A stretch of 30,847 nt of DNA. It comes from a virus. The stretch is from positions 1 through 30,847 of the IMG/VR virus record IMGVR_UViG_3300030389_004692; one strand, 5' to 3'. Positions 7,184 to 14,353 of the stretch are shown here, in pieces (within the stretch, counting starts at the first letter, position 1; each line of letters opens with the position of its first letter). The notes below the pieces were generated by a model that did no database searches, was not told the DNA's origin, and saw only the letters and a program-made list of their open reading frames with translations. Made by a program: the position numbers and the translations under genes.

Positions 7184-7722
7184 TTTTTACACTCCACATT
7201 TAAACTCATCAAAGTTCCCTTTTCTTTATTCATATGAGGTAAATACGCCTGTGAATGGTCATCAAATTGTGAGTGTTCTGTTTCTCTCCAATTATAATAA
7301 TCCACCTCTCTCATACCTACACTCTCTAAAACAGTTTTTAAACTATTGAAATCATATGTAGTTCTATGATAGATTGTTTTGTCTCCCATTGGCATCTTTC
7401 CATATAGTAACCCAACAAAACTATCTAAATCATACGATTCATAATCCTTAATATATAAGGATGCTATTTTTGAAAAATTAGGAACGGCCAATCTCATGAC
7501 TCCATCTAATTTAAAAACCTCTCTCCATCTTTTCAATAAAGGAACAACTTCTTCCCTATCAAAATATTCAATAAAATGAGAAGCGTAAATTAAATCCACA
7601 GAATTATTTTTGTATTCGGTAAGAAAAATATCATTAGAATCAATATGTTCGTAACTACCACCATCTATGTGAATCCAACCTTTCCCAAAATCTCTCCACC
7701 CACAACCTATATTAAGCTTCAT
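7180..7722 (-). CDS. SAM-dependent methyltransferase, class I, 180 aa
   Basis: The protein starts at once with the SAM-binding motif I, KLNIGCG (2-8), followed by an acidic strand-2 end (WIHIDGG). Motif around VDLIYASHFIEYF (about 43-55) and the post-motif LLKRWREVFKLDGVMRLAVP match the small Methyltransf_11-like proteins found in polysaccharide clusters. Likely role is O- or N-methylation of a sugar or intermediate. It overlaps the preceding cupin gene by 11 bases and the following DegT-like gene by 4. Confidence 0.8.
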   Translation of the reverse strand: MKLNIGCGWRDFGKGWIHIDGGSYEHIDSNDIFLTEYKNNSVDLIYASHFIEYFDREEVVPLLKRWREVFKLDGVMRLAVPNFSKIASLYIKDYESYDLDSFVGLLYGKMPMGDKTIYHRTTYDFNSLKTVLESVGMREVDYYNWRETEHSQFDDHSQAYLPHMNKEKGTLMSLNVECKK

Positions 7723-8128
7723 CTATAAATACCTTATCGTTTTCCTGCCCTTTATAAGGTCCTGTTTTATATTCATAAACTATAGTATCTTCTTCTAAAA
7801 TTTCATAAGTATGACCACCTTGAAAAGTTACTGAAATATCACCAAAATTTAAAATTTTTTGACTTATTATCGTATTATCAAAATCATACATAGTCACTTT
7901 GACACTTCCCTTTATTACTATCCAAGATTCTTGAGCTATTACTTCTTTTTCGCCAGCCTTCCATATATGACTGTGTGGTCTGAATTTTTTTTTATTTAAT
8001 CTCATAGACGAAACCTGTAAAAATTCATCATCCGGTGCTATATCGACTCTACCCTCAGGTATATTAGAAAATCTATTTACAACACCTAATAAAGTAGATG
8101 GTTTTTCTTTTGAATATATTTTCTCCAT
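7712..8128 (-). CDS. Cupin-fold protein, WbuC/FdtA-like, 138 aa
   Basis: Single cupin domain. Motif 1 is represented by FRPHSHIWKAG near 49-59 and the strand ESWIVIKGSVKVTMYD; motif 2 by GDISVTFQGGHTYEIL near 96. The glycine turns are well kept. Cupins of this size in glycan clusters include sugar-nucleotide isomerases (FdtA/QdtA) and WbuC-type proteins. The pattern PHSHxW also occurs in metal-binding cupins. It stands eight bases after the aminotransferase gene and overlaps the methyltransferase gene. Fold is fairly sure; reaction unknown. Confidence 0.7.
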   Translation of the reverse strand: MEKIYSKEKPSTLLGVVNRFSNIPEGRVDIAPDDEFLQVSSMRLNKKKFRPHSHIWKAGEKEVIAQESWIVIKGSVKVTMYDFDNTIISQKILNFGDISVTFQGGHTYEILEEDTIVYEYKTGPYKGQENDKVFIDEA

Positions 8129-8136
8129 TTATCTAA

Positions 8137-9249
8137 TCATAATTTAATAATTTTATCATTAATTGTCAAGTCTTTTATAAAATCAGTTTTGCTTAGATTT
8201 GGTCCTACAGTCATTCTTAACCAATTTTTTCTATTATCAAATGGTATTTTTGCACCGGCTTTATAAGTTACATCAGAATACTCATCAAGAATTTTACATA
8301 ATTGTTCATTATCATCTTTACTATTTATGTGAATCCAATTACAATAACCACCTATTACATCATAACCGGCTTTTTTAAAATACTCAATTAAACGACATTT
8401 TTCAAAATTAGTATCTCTTATATAATCTTCCACTATTTTATAATTGTCTAATATATGACAGGCAAACTTAGCAGCTGGTCCTGTTATCTCGTGCATCATT
8501 CTAAATTTCATCAATTTTTCAATCATAAATTTATTTGATATGACATAACCCACTCTTACACCTGCTGCTCCTTTAGCTTTACTGAATGTCCTACTCGTCA
8601 TAACATTGTCATATAATAAACCTGTTTCTATACAGGTGTCTTCTTGTCTTTCTACAAACTCTGCATATGCCTCATCAATCAAAACAGGTATACCCATTTC
8701 TTGTGTCTTCTCGAATATTTCTTTCATTTCATGACTTGACTTAAAATCGCCTATAGGATTATTAGGATTAGCTATAATGATTAAAGATGTATTTTCATTG
8801 ATTCTATCCAACATTACATCAATAGGCCAATATAGTCCTTCTTCTTGTGGCCAATCTGAATCATGTTCATATGAGACTTGTCTGAACCTAGCTTGATATA
8901 ATTTCGAGTAAACTTCATACATTGGAAAACAAGGAAATGTAGATAAAACCTCCGAACCTGGAGTAACAAATACGTCAAACATTGTCCTTATTCCTATATC
9001 GCTGCCCGGTGTAATAAATACGTTTTTGTCATTTACTTTATAATGTTCACTAAGTCTTGTCTTTAACTGATTGACATATGGATAAGTAATGAAATCAGTT
9101 TGTTTGATTGAATCAATCCAATCATCCCAAAACTTTTTAGGAAATTCTGTTATTCTCTCACTTTGGTCAAGTCTCCATTTATACTGAGACTTATCTTTAT
9201 CAACCTCGTATCTGACTATATCGTCAAGATACTTTTTGTATTTTATCAC
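8137..9249 (-). CDS. PLP aminotransferase, class I/II (HisC-like), 370 aa
   Basis: All landmarks of a fold-type I aminotransferase are present: NPNNP (161-165), the cofactor aspartate in IDEAYAEF (Asp192), the PLP lysine in SRTFSKAKG (Lys224) and GVRVGY with Arg232. The layout is that of histidinol-phosphate aminotransferase. No other histidine gene is nearby, so a role in the surrounding glycan pathway is likely. In Campylobacter capsule clusters HisC-like enzymes make small amino-alcohol phosphates; a similar job is possible here but unproven. The start is GTG (9247-9249), overlapping the upstream stop by one base (TAGTG), with AGGAG ten bases upstream. Confidence 0.85.
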   Translation of the reverse strand: MIKYKKYLDDIVRYEVDKDKSQYKWRLDQSERITEFPKKFWDDWIDSIKQTDFITYPYVNQLKTRLSEHYKVNDKNVFITPGSDIGIRTMFDVFVTPGSEVLSTFPCFPMYEVYSKLYQARFRQVSYEHDSDWPQEEGLYWPIDVMLDRINENTSLIIIANPNNPIGDFKSSHEMKEIFEKTQEMGIPVLIDEAYAEFVERQEDTCIETGLLYDNVMTSRTFSKAKGAAGVRVGYVISNKFMIEKLMKFRMMHEITGPAAKFACHILDNYKIVEDYIRDTNFEKCRLIEYFKKAGYDVIGGYCNWIHINSKDDNEQLCKILDEYSDVTYKAGAKIPFDNRKNWLRMTVGPNLSKTDFIKDLTINDKIIKL

Positions 9250-10187
9250 TAATTGTTTACTCCTAAATGTGATAGTATTGGTGTAAGTTCTTTATAAGAA
9301 CAATTCAAACAATGTTCTGTTGGGTTCTTTGTTTTACAACCATTCTTGATAGCCTGATAACCAGGACTACGGTGTATTTCATCGATGTGTTGAGTGAATA
9401 AATTACCTAATGGTGTGGCACCTGTGTTCATACAACATACTTTTACGTTGCCTTCTACGGTGACGTAAAGACCTTTGTCTACCCAAAAACAATCATCAAA
9501 GTCCCATACAGACTTACCCATAATTTTGTCTTGGTAATTATCAATTAAATATTTCAATTGTTCTTCTGAATATCCTGATGTTGCGATATCATCTGCCATT
9601 GATGTATTTTCATCCCATATTTGTGCTATGTTTAATCTGATACCATCAAGTTTATACTCATTAACGAAGCCCTCTACTTTAGGTATGTCATCAACGTTAT
9701 AGGCATTGACTACATAATTTATAGGTACTTCACAGCCATGTCTTTCAATTGTTCTGAAATCTTCTAAAAATTTCATTAATACTTTCCATCTTGCTGGGGC
9801 TCTATCTCTTTCATAATGTTCACCCCAACCATCAATACTCAAATATAACATGTCAATGTATTTTAAAGCCTCTTGAAATTTCTTTCTAAATCTACCACCC
9901 TCTGTAATTTTATATTGACAATTTGTAGCTACAATGACTTTAGCATTAGGAAATGTTTGTTTGAACATTCTACAAATTTCATCAAACTGAGGATGTAACA
10001 TCGGTTCACCCATACCCATTAATTTAGTTTCGGTAATGGGATGATGACTTATACCATCTAATAACTTTTGCCAGTTATCCAAAGACATGTGTTTTAACGG
10101 ACCTATGACATCCATTCTATTGCAAAAACTACAATCTAAATTACAATAATTTGTTGTTTCTAAATAGGCATAAGTTATATTATTCAT
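9249..10187 (-). CDS. Radical SAM protein with SPASM-type C-terminus, 312 aa
   Basis: The iron-sulfur motif CNLDCSFC (Cys15, Cys19, Cys22 from the ATG) near the N-terminus binds the 4Fe-4S cluster that cleaves SAM. A GMGEP-type motif follows (MGMGEPMLHP), normal for radical SAM proteins. The C-terminal part has further cysteines (VKVCCMNTG, NGCKTKNPTEHCLNC) as in SPASM domains that hold auxiliary clusters. The frame can be opened at a TTG 12 bases earlier; the ATG at 10185-10187 is preferred. Substrate unknown: relatives act on peptides, sugars or aminoglycoside-like compounds. The gene lies between a sulfotransferase and a HisC-like aminotransferase. Confidence 0.85.
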   Translation of the reverse strand: MNNITYAYLETTNYCNLDCSFCNRMDVIGPLKHMSLDNWQKLLDGISHHPITETKLMGMGEPMLHPQFDEICRMFKQTFPNAKVIVATNCQYKITEGGRFRKKFQEALKYIDMLYLSIDGWGEHYERDRAPARWKVLMKFLEDFRTIERHGCEVPINYVVNAYNVDDIPKVEGFVNEYKLDGIRLNIAQIWDENTSMADDIATSGYSEEQLKYLIDNYQDKIMGKSVWDFDDCFWVDKGLYVTVEGNVKVCCMNTGATPLGNLFTQHIDEIHRSPGYQAIKNGCKTKNPTEHCLNCSYKELTPILSHLGVNN

Positions 10188-10890
10188 AATTGTACCCAAA
10201 TATTAATATGTCATTCTTAAAATTACTTTCTATAATATCAACGCTATTACTATTATACATATCGTGATAGCTATTAATATCAAAAAATCGACCATTGTGA
10301 GTTCTGACACCACTTCTCATTATTGGAATCTCAGGTAACTGAGACGCTATTCCTAGCTTTTTTGATAATGCACCAAAGCCCTCTTTTAAGAGAGAAAATT
10401 CTATGACAAAATCAACTCCTATTTTACCATCATCATCTTTGATATGATAATAACATTCATCTATATCTCTCAAACCATCATGTTGTCTGCTAAAAACCTC
10501 TCCTTTATGTGAATATCTGTTATCAATTCTCATTTCATGCTCAGGCGTACATTTATCAACAAAGGCCATTTGAACCCAATCGTTAAACTCTGCATCTACA
10601 TATGCATTTGAGTTCGGATTACAGACATTTTTACGATAATAACTAACCATTCTATCCCACGGATTTCTAGAAATACTGAATGTGTAATAATCTTCAATAT
10701 CAATAACTAATGATAACTCTTTTAAAGTCCAATGTTGGGAATGTGGATATGTTATATCTTGATGTGTGAATCCATTATCAAGTGGATATTTAATCCCATA
10801 TCGCTCAAGAGCTTTATTTACACTATTTCCGCCAGTCTTTGTAGCATGAACAAATACAAATTTAATTTCACTGCCTGTATTTGAAATCAT
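10180..10890 (-). CDS. PAPS-dependent sulfotransferase, 236 aa
   Basis: The segment FVFVHATKTGGNSV (11-24) fits the 5'-phosphosulfate loop of carbohydrate sulfotransferases, and FSISRNPWDRMVSYY (71-85) fits the 3'-phosphate site with its Arg and Ser. The general layout is Sulfotransfer_2-like, as in heparan sulfate 2-O-sulfotransferases. The enzyme would move sulfate from PAPS to a hydroxyl of a sugar. No PAPS-making genes are in the window, so the donor must come from the host. Overlaps the preceding glycosyltransferase-like gene by 4 bases and the next by 8. Confidence 0.8.
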   Translation of the reverse strand: MISNTGSEIKFVFVHATKTGGNSVNKALERYGIKYPLDNGFTHQDITYPHSQHWTLKELSLVIDIEDYYTFSISRNPWDRMVSYYRKNVCNPNSNAYVDAEFNDWVQMAFVDKCTPEHEMRIDNRYSHKGEVFSRQHDGLRDIDECYYHIKDDDGKIGVDFVIEFSLLKEGFGALSKKLGIASQLPEIPIMRSGVRTHNGRFFDINSYHDMYNSNSVDIIESNFKNDILIFGYNYE

Positions 10891-11810
10891 TGAACTATCT
10901 TTGTTTTAAAGTTCACATTATCTACATCTAAATTTTGATTATTATTAGGATCGTACTTAAATCTATTTATTACATTTGGATTCTGACGAACATACTTATC
11001 TTCAAACCTCTCAAAGTTATTCAAATCAAACTCATCATCTATCATTTGAGGATTTTTATATAATGCCCTAACTGCCTCAGTATCGGTTTCTCCAAAAAAA
11101 CAAAAATCTAAATTTTCATATAAATTTTCTCTTTTGAATTGTTCAACTACCTCTGAATGTGGACTGTTTATCTTAGTGCCTGTAGAAACGTAGTAATTAT
11201 ATACATTTGCATATACGTCTATGTTCTCCGGCTTTGAGAATATAAACGAATCGTAAACTCTATCATTTACTAAGCTATGATTTCTTCTTTTTTCTATTGT
11301 ATTTAACTCAACCACAACAGTTGTATCTATACCATTATTTAAGTTATCTTGTTGTCTGACTCCATCAATTCTACCAATAGGATTACCATGTCTCATCCAA
11401 ATATAATCCATATCAAAATCGGAAAAGTTTAGTGGCACTAAAAAAACATGATCATATCTAAAAAACATAACTGCATCATACTTAATACTCATTTCTTTTT
11501 CATAGCTTTTTCTAAGATTATTACAAATAGCAGTTGAATACCACCTAGATGCAATACAATTGTCTCGTATGGTTTCTTGATTAAAATCTATCTGTTTTTC
11601 AAACAAATACTTCTTAGGTTTATATGTATCCACCAATCCCATTTCGTGTTTTACAGACCAACTATGAAGAAACACATCAACCTCATCATTGATATCAAAT
11701 ATATTTTTTTTATTCCAATAATGAGCTATTCTATAATCTATATCTTTACCTAAACCCATTCCAAAATTTGATGAACCAACTATACCTACTAAACAATAAG
11801 CAACTCTCAT
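10887..11810 (-). CDS. Probable glycosyltransferase-like protein, 307 aa
   Basis: Not firmly recognised. The N-terminus (MRVAYCLVGIVGSSNFGMG) reads like the first strand of a nucleotide-sugar-binding fold, followed by DINDEVDVFLHSWS, a pattern seen in capsule and LPS proteins that act on surface sugars. A middle segment (KYDAVMFFRYDHVFLVPL, about 112-129) has an RxD in the place where GT-A enzymes keep a DxD. The last 60 residues are rich in Asn and Asp and may be flexible. Position between a GDPD-like protein and a sulfotransferase supports a part in glycan building. An unrelated function cannot be excluded. Confidence 0.5.
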   Translation of the reverse strand: MRVAYCLVGIVGSSNFGMGLGKDIDYRIAHYWNKKNIFDINDEVDVFLHSWSVKHEMGLVDTYKPKKYLFEKQIDFNQETIRDNCIASRWYSTAICNNLRKSYEKEMSIKYDAVMFFRYDHVFLVPLNFSDFDMDYIWMRHGNPIGRIDGVRQQDNLNNGIDTTVVVELNTIEKRRNHSLVNDRVYDSFIFSKPENIDVYANVYNYYVSTGTKINSPHSEVVEQFKRENLYENLDFCFFGETDTEAVRALYKNPQMIDDEFDLNNFERFEDKYVRQNPNVINRFKYDPNNNQNLDVDNVNFKTKIVQ

Positions 11811-12229
11811 AAAATTTCTACTCCTATAAAATCACTACAAATTCCAGCTATCTCATCTTCAATTACTATCTCTGGTAAAACAGCAATAGATTTAGGCGTG
11901 AGTTGTTTGTTTGGATATGTCCATAAATATCCTTTTGAAGTTATTGTAACATCATCTTCTTGATGCCAAAAACAATGTATTTTATTATTCTGTAACATTT
12001 TATAAAGAGCATTTATGTTTTTTGCATGACACCAAAATTTAGGATTATCCAAGTAATTATCATCTACGACATATTGTGGATTATCATGACCTAACCAATA
12101 TTGATTATCGACTAGCCAAACATCTATCTCCACATCAAAGTTTTCAGATAAAGCTTCTGCTATATGTTTAGGATGATTTTCAAAACGGGACTTTCCGTCT
12201 AAATTACCTCTATGAGATATCAATATCAA
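11807..12229 (-). CDS. Short GDPD-like (glycerophosphodiesterase-fold) protein, 140 aa
   Basis: The first residues MILISHRGN carry the HRG of the GDPD family (His6, Arg7), and FDVEIDVW supplies the ExD pair (Glu34, Asp36) that holds the metal. A LGHD turn follows at about 47, as in many GDPD proteins. At 140 aa it is roughly half of a full TIM barrel (about 240 aa), and the second catalytic histidine region is not obvious. It may act on a phosphodiester in the glycan pathway or have lost activity. Start and stop overlap both neighbours by 4 bases. Family assignment moderate. Confidence 0.6.
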   Translation of the reverse strand: MILISHRGNLDGKSRFENHPKHIAEALSENFDVEIDVWLVDNQYWLGHDNPQYVVDDNYLDNPKFWCHAKNINALYKMLQNNKIHCFWHQEDDVTITSKGYLWTYPNKQLTPKSIAVLPEIVIEDEIAGICSDFIGVEIL

Positions 12230-13308
12230 TTTCCCAAGTCCTTTAAAAATCTTTCTAAATCACCTGAGTTTCTAACGAGGTTTACAGCATCGCATGTCGG
12301 ATATGGATTTGATGTGCCATAATCATTTATTATAGTTCTATTAGCGTGAAATAAATCAAAGATGATATTATCATATTTGATACCTTCTCTTTCTAATTGT
12401 TTAATAGTGACATCTTTGGCATCTGATGTTCTAGCAGTAGTTAAAATAATATAAACTTTACCTGTATCGTGTAGTTTATTTAAAAAATCAATATTTTCTT
12501 TTATTCCTTGAGTTTCTCCCCAATAAGGTGGTGTATATTTACCAGAGCTTTTAACTAAAGTACCATCAATATCTACAAATAATGTTTTAAATTGTCTAAC
12601 ATATTTAAACCAATCTTCCTTAGTTCCCCAATCTACATAATCCGAAGCTTCTACTGCTTTAAATACAAAACCATCCGATATCATTTTCTTTATTATATAA
12701 GAAATGTAAAGATTGTCGTCACCAGATAATTGTTCAAAGTAATTACAATAATCATTGACATCATTGAATGAATAGCAACCACAACCAAATGTAGAAGAGA
12801 ATACATGCTTTTCTACTATTTCATTAATATTTTTATCATCATCAAATTTAACATAAGATTTATTTGATGGATTAATTGAAGTAGTATTATTTAAATCAAA
12901 GTAAGTCATGAAGTTATTAGTAGTATCTTTAAAATACTGACTGGCAACATCAAACTTAAAATAATTATCCACTTCTTTTATCAATATAGAACCTGTTACA
13001 TTTGCCTTTTTGATGACCTCATAAACTGTATGAGGTTGGTTTTTGGTTTTTTCTGAAAGCAATACAATTTCCGACTTATCTTCTATGCCCAATTCTTTAA
13101 AACATAATTTTATGCCATCTAAACAATCATACTTTTCTATATGCTCTTTTAAAAATCCAAAATATACTTTATCTATAACACTGAAATCTACTGAACTCAA
13201 TGCTTCAACAATCATCCACCTACCTTTAGGGTGTGTTAACATCCACTTTGGCTTTAAACCTTCAAATCTACTAGATAAACCAGCAGCTGTAACTATAATA
13301 TTTTTCAT
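12226..13308 (-). CDS. Sugar nucleotidyltransferase fused to HAD phosphatase, 360 aa
   Basis: Residues 1-235 form a nucleotidyltransferase: IIVTAAGLSSRF is the nucleotide-binding loop and LKPKWML the following lysine motif seen in NTP_transferase proteins. Residues 242-360 form a HAD domain with DIDGT (246-250), TTARTSD as motif II and the IINDYG segment near the acidic motif. One protein could thus both activate a phosphorylated compound and remove a phosphate from it or its precursor. The ATG at 13306-13308 is preferred over one 12 bases earlier, since that earlier ATG lies within the GGAG site. The start is two bases after the preceding stop codon. Fold calls are firm; substrate unknown. 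Confidence 0.8.
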   Translation of the reverse strand: MKNIIVTAAGLSSRFEGLKPKWMLTHPKGRWMIVEALSSVDFSVIDKVYFGFLKEHIEKYDCLDGIKLCFKELGIEDKSEIVLLSEKTKNQPHTVYEVIKKANVTGSILIKEVDNYFKFDVASQYFKDTTNNFMTYFDLNNTTSINPSNKSYVKFDDDKNINEIVEKHVFSSTFGCGCYSFNDVNDYCNYFEQLSGDDNLYISYIIKKMISDGFVFKAVEASDYVDWGTKEDWFKYVRQFKTLFVDIDGTLVKSSGKYTPPYWGETQGIKENIDFLNKLHDTGKVYIILTTARTSDAKDVTIKQLEREGIKYDNIIFDLFHANRTIINDYGTSNPYPTCDAVNLVRNSGDLERFLKDLGN

Positions 13309-13309
13309 T

Positions 13310-13837
13310 TTATTCTCCATTAAAAACTACTCCATATAATTGTAATAATTCAACACCATACTCCATGCAAGTGTCGTAGACTCTATTTTTCAAATTGACA
13401 AACAAATCGACATCATTCCCAATATCAGTATACAAGTCCTCACTGTCCAACATAATGTGAAATATTTTACCTGTTTTGAACAACTCTCCTAAGTTTTGAA
13501 CTCCTCTTAGTGTTTCTATCTTAGGAACAAAACTTACATGCTCTGGTAGCATATCACATATTAGATTTACCTCAGCAACTTCTTCTATGTTTGATGTGGC
13601 AAAATATTTTATATTTTTATACTTTTGTGTAAATGTTATAGCATCTGTTAGGGATAAAGATGGGACAGGCGGTTTAGTTCTTCCCTTCGGATAGTCCAAA
13701 AAAACATCGTAGTCTCTGTTTACGAATGTCTTTAGTTCCTTCAAATCCTTTACATGTGCCATATTGATTCTTACCACAACATCTTGTACATTCTGAAATT
13801 GAGGTAAGTTTAGCAAGTGATTAGATATCAGTATCAT
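13310..13837 (-). CDS. Pyruvate-kinase/HpcH-aldolase-like TIM-barrel fragment, 175 aa
   Basis: The order of motifs follows the TIM barrel of the pyruvate kinase/phosphoenolpyruvate superfamily: VVVRINMAHV (Arg23, like the RxNxSH of pyruvate kinase), FLDYPKGRTK near 46, and FVPKIETLRGVQNLGEL with Lys106 and Glu108 like the catalytic KIE. The usual RGDLG after it appears as DSEDL (131-135). The nucleotide-binding parts and the C-terminal domain of pyruvate kinase are absent, so this is not a glycolytic enzyme. It may act on a 2-oxo acid or enolpyruvate. Overlaps the tiny membrane gene upstream (ATGA). Confidence in the superfamily is moderate. Confidence 0.6.
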   Translation of the reverse strand: MILISNHLLNLPQFQNVQDVVVRINMAHVKDLKELKTFVNRDYDVFLDYPKGRTKPPVPSLSLTDAITFTQKYKNIKYFATSNIEEVAEVNLICDMLPEHVSFVPKIETLRGVQNLGELFKTGKIFHIMLDSEDLYTDIGNDVDLFVNLKNRVYDTCMEYGVELLQLYGVVFNGE

Positions 13838-13974
13838 ATTATTCTCTCCAAATATTTAGTTAAAAGTGATAAGACTACAGCAACAATTACATCAGCAATA
13901 GGCGGAACAAATGGGAATCCGAAATTCCAAACAACGACTAAAAGTAACCAAATAGAAAATATTTTATAATTCAT
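13834..13974 (-). CDS. Small hydrophobic peptide with one or two membrane helices, 46 aa
   Basis: A complete frame with ATG (13972-13974) and TGA (13834-13836) fills what would otherwise be a 126-base gap. It overlaps the preceding nucleotidylyltransferase gene by 11 bases and the next start by 4 (ATGA), the same style as the neighbours. The product begins MNYKIFSIWLLLVVVWNF, then has a PFVPP turn and a second hydrophobic stretch VIVAVVLSLL before a polar end. It looks like a hairpin membrane peptide. No family known. It could be a membrane anchor for the soluble enzymes encoded on both sides; that is a guess. Confidence 0.6.
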   Translation of the reverse strand: MNYKIFSIWLLLVVVWNFGFPFVPPIADVIVAVVLSLLTKYLERII

Positions 13975-14302
13975 TTCTTATCTTTGTTGCTGATATCTCT
14001 CTTATTTTTTCAGGTGGCACTAACTCATTTAAATCATAACCAACATCTCTACCATAGTTAACCGACTCTACAGCTGGTATCACTATTACTTTAATTTCAC
14101 CTACGTCTACTTCATTAATAAACCTTTGAATGATTGAATTACGAACCGAATCGGTTGGAAATGGATTGTTGTCAGGCTCTTCATTGTGAATATCCATAAT
14201 GGCAATACAAACTTTTTTACCCCTATCCAACATTTGCCTAACACACCATTCGTGACCATCGTGAAAAGGTTGAAATCTTCCTATATATAATGAATATCTC
14301 AT
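13964..14302 (-). CDS. Small nucleotidylyltransferase (HxGH/ISSTxIR type), 112 aa
   Basis: GRFQPFHDGHEW (8-19) contains the HxGH signature and the C-terminus ISATKIRNEL is the ISSTxxR-like motif of nucleotidylyltransferases such as NMN adenylyltransferase, phosphopantetheine adenylyltransferase and glycerol-phosphate cytidylyltransferase. The length (112 aa) is near the lower limit; a DNNPFP segment lies where the fold has its variable loop. In a glycan cluster a cytidylyltransferase producing a CDP-activated group is the more likely role, but an NMN-type role in NAD supply is also known in phages. First gene after the 51-base gap at 14303-14353. Confidence 0.75.
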   Translation of the reverse strand: MRYSLYIGRFQPFHDGHEWCVRQMLDRGKKVCIAIMDIHNEEPDNNPFPTDSVRNSIIQRFINEVDVGEIKVIVIPAVESVNYGRDVGYDLNELVPPEKIREISATKIRNEL

Positions 14303-14307
14303 ATAAC

Positions 14308-14323
14308 TATATATAAATATATA
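14308..14323. repeat. AT-only 16-base motif, copy 1, in gap between glycan blocks
   Basis: The plus strand reads TATATATAAATATATA, identical base for base to 27262-27277. It lies in the only sizeable gap of the island, six bases upstream of the ATG of the small nucleotidylyltransferase gene. It holds the T4 late-promoter octamer TATAAATA on the plus strand (14312-14319), which would point away from the genes. It is nearly self-complementary. Could be a promoter, a melting element or chance in AT-rich DNA. Confidence 0.45.
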
Positions 14324-14353
14324 TTAATATCGCAAAAGTATATTTTATTTTTA

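Noticed and set aside
10188-10199. TTG start of the radical SAM gene 12 bases before the ATG
   Set aside because: The ATG at 10185-10187 is standard and leaves the cysteine motif at the normal distance from the N-terminus.
13309-13320. Earlier ATG for the nucleotidyltransferase-HAD gene
   Set aside because: It is part of the GGAG ribosome-binding site of the next ATG, which is the better start.
14303-14353. Rho-independent terminator in the gap
   Set aside because: No GC stem is visible; the near-palindrome is AT only and would not make a stable hairpin.
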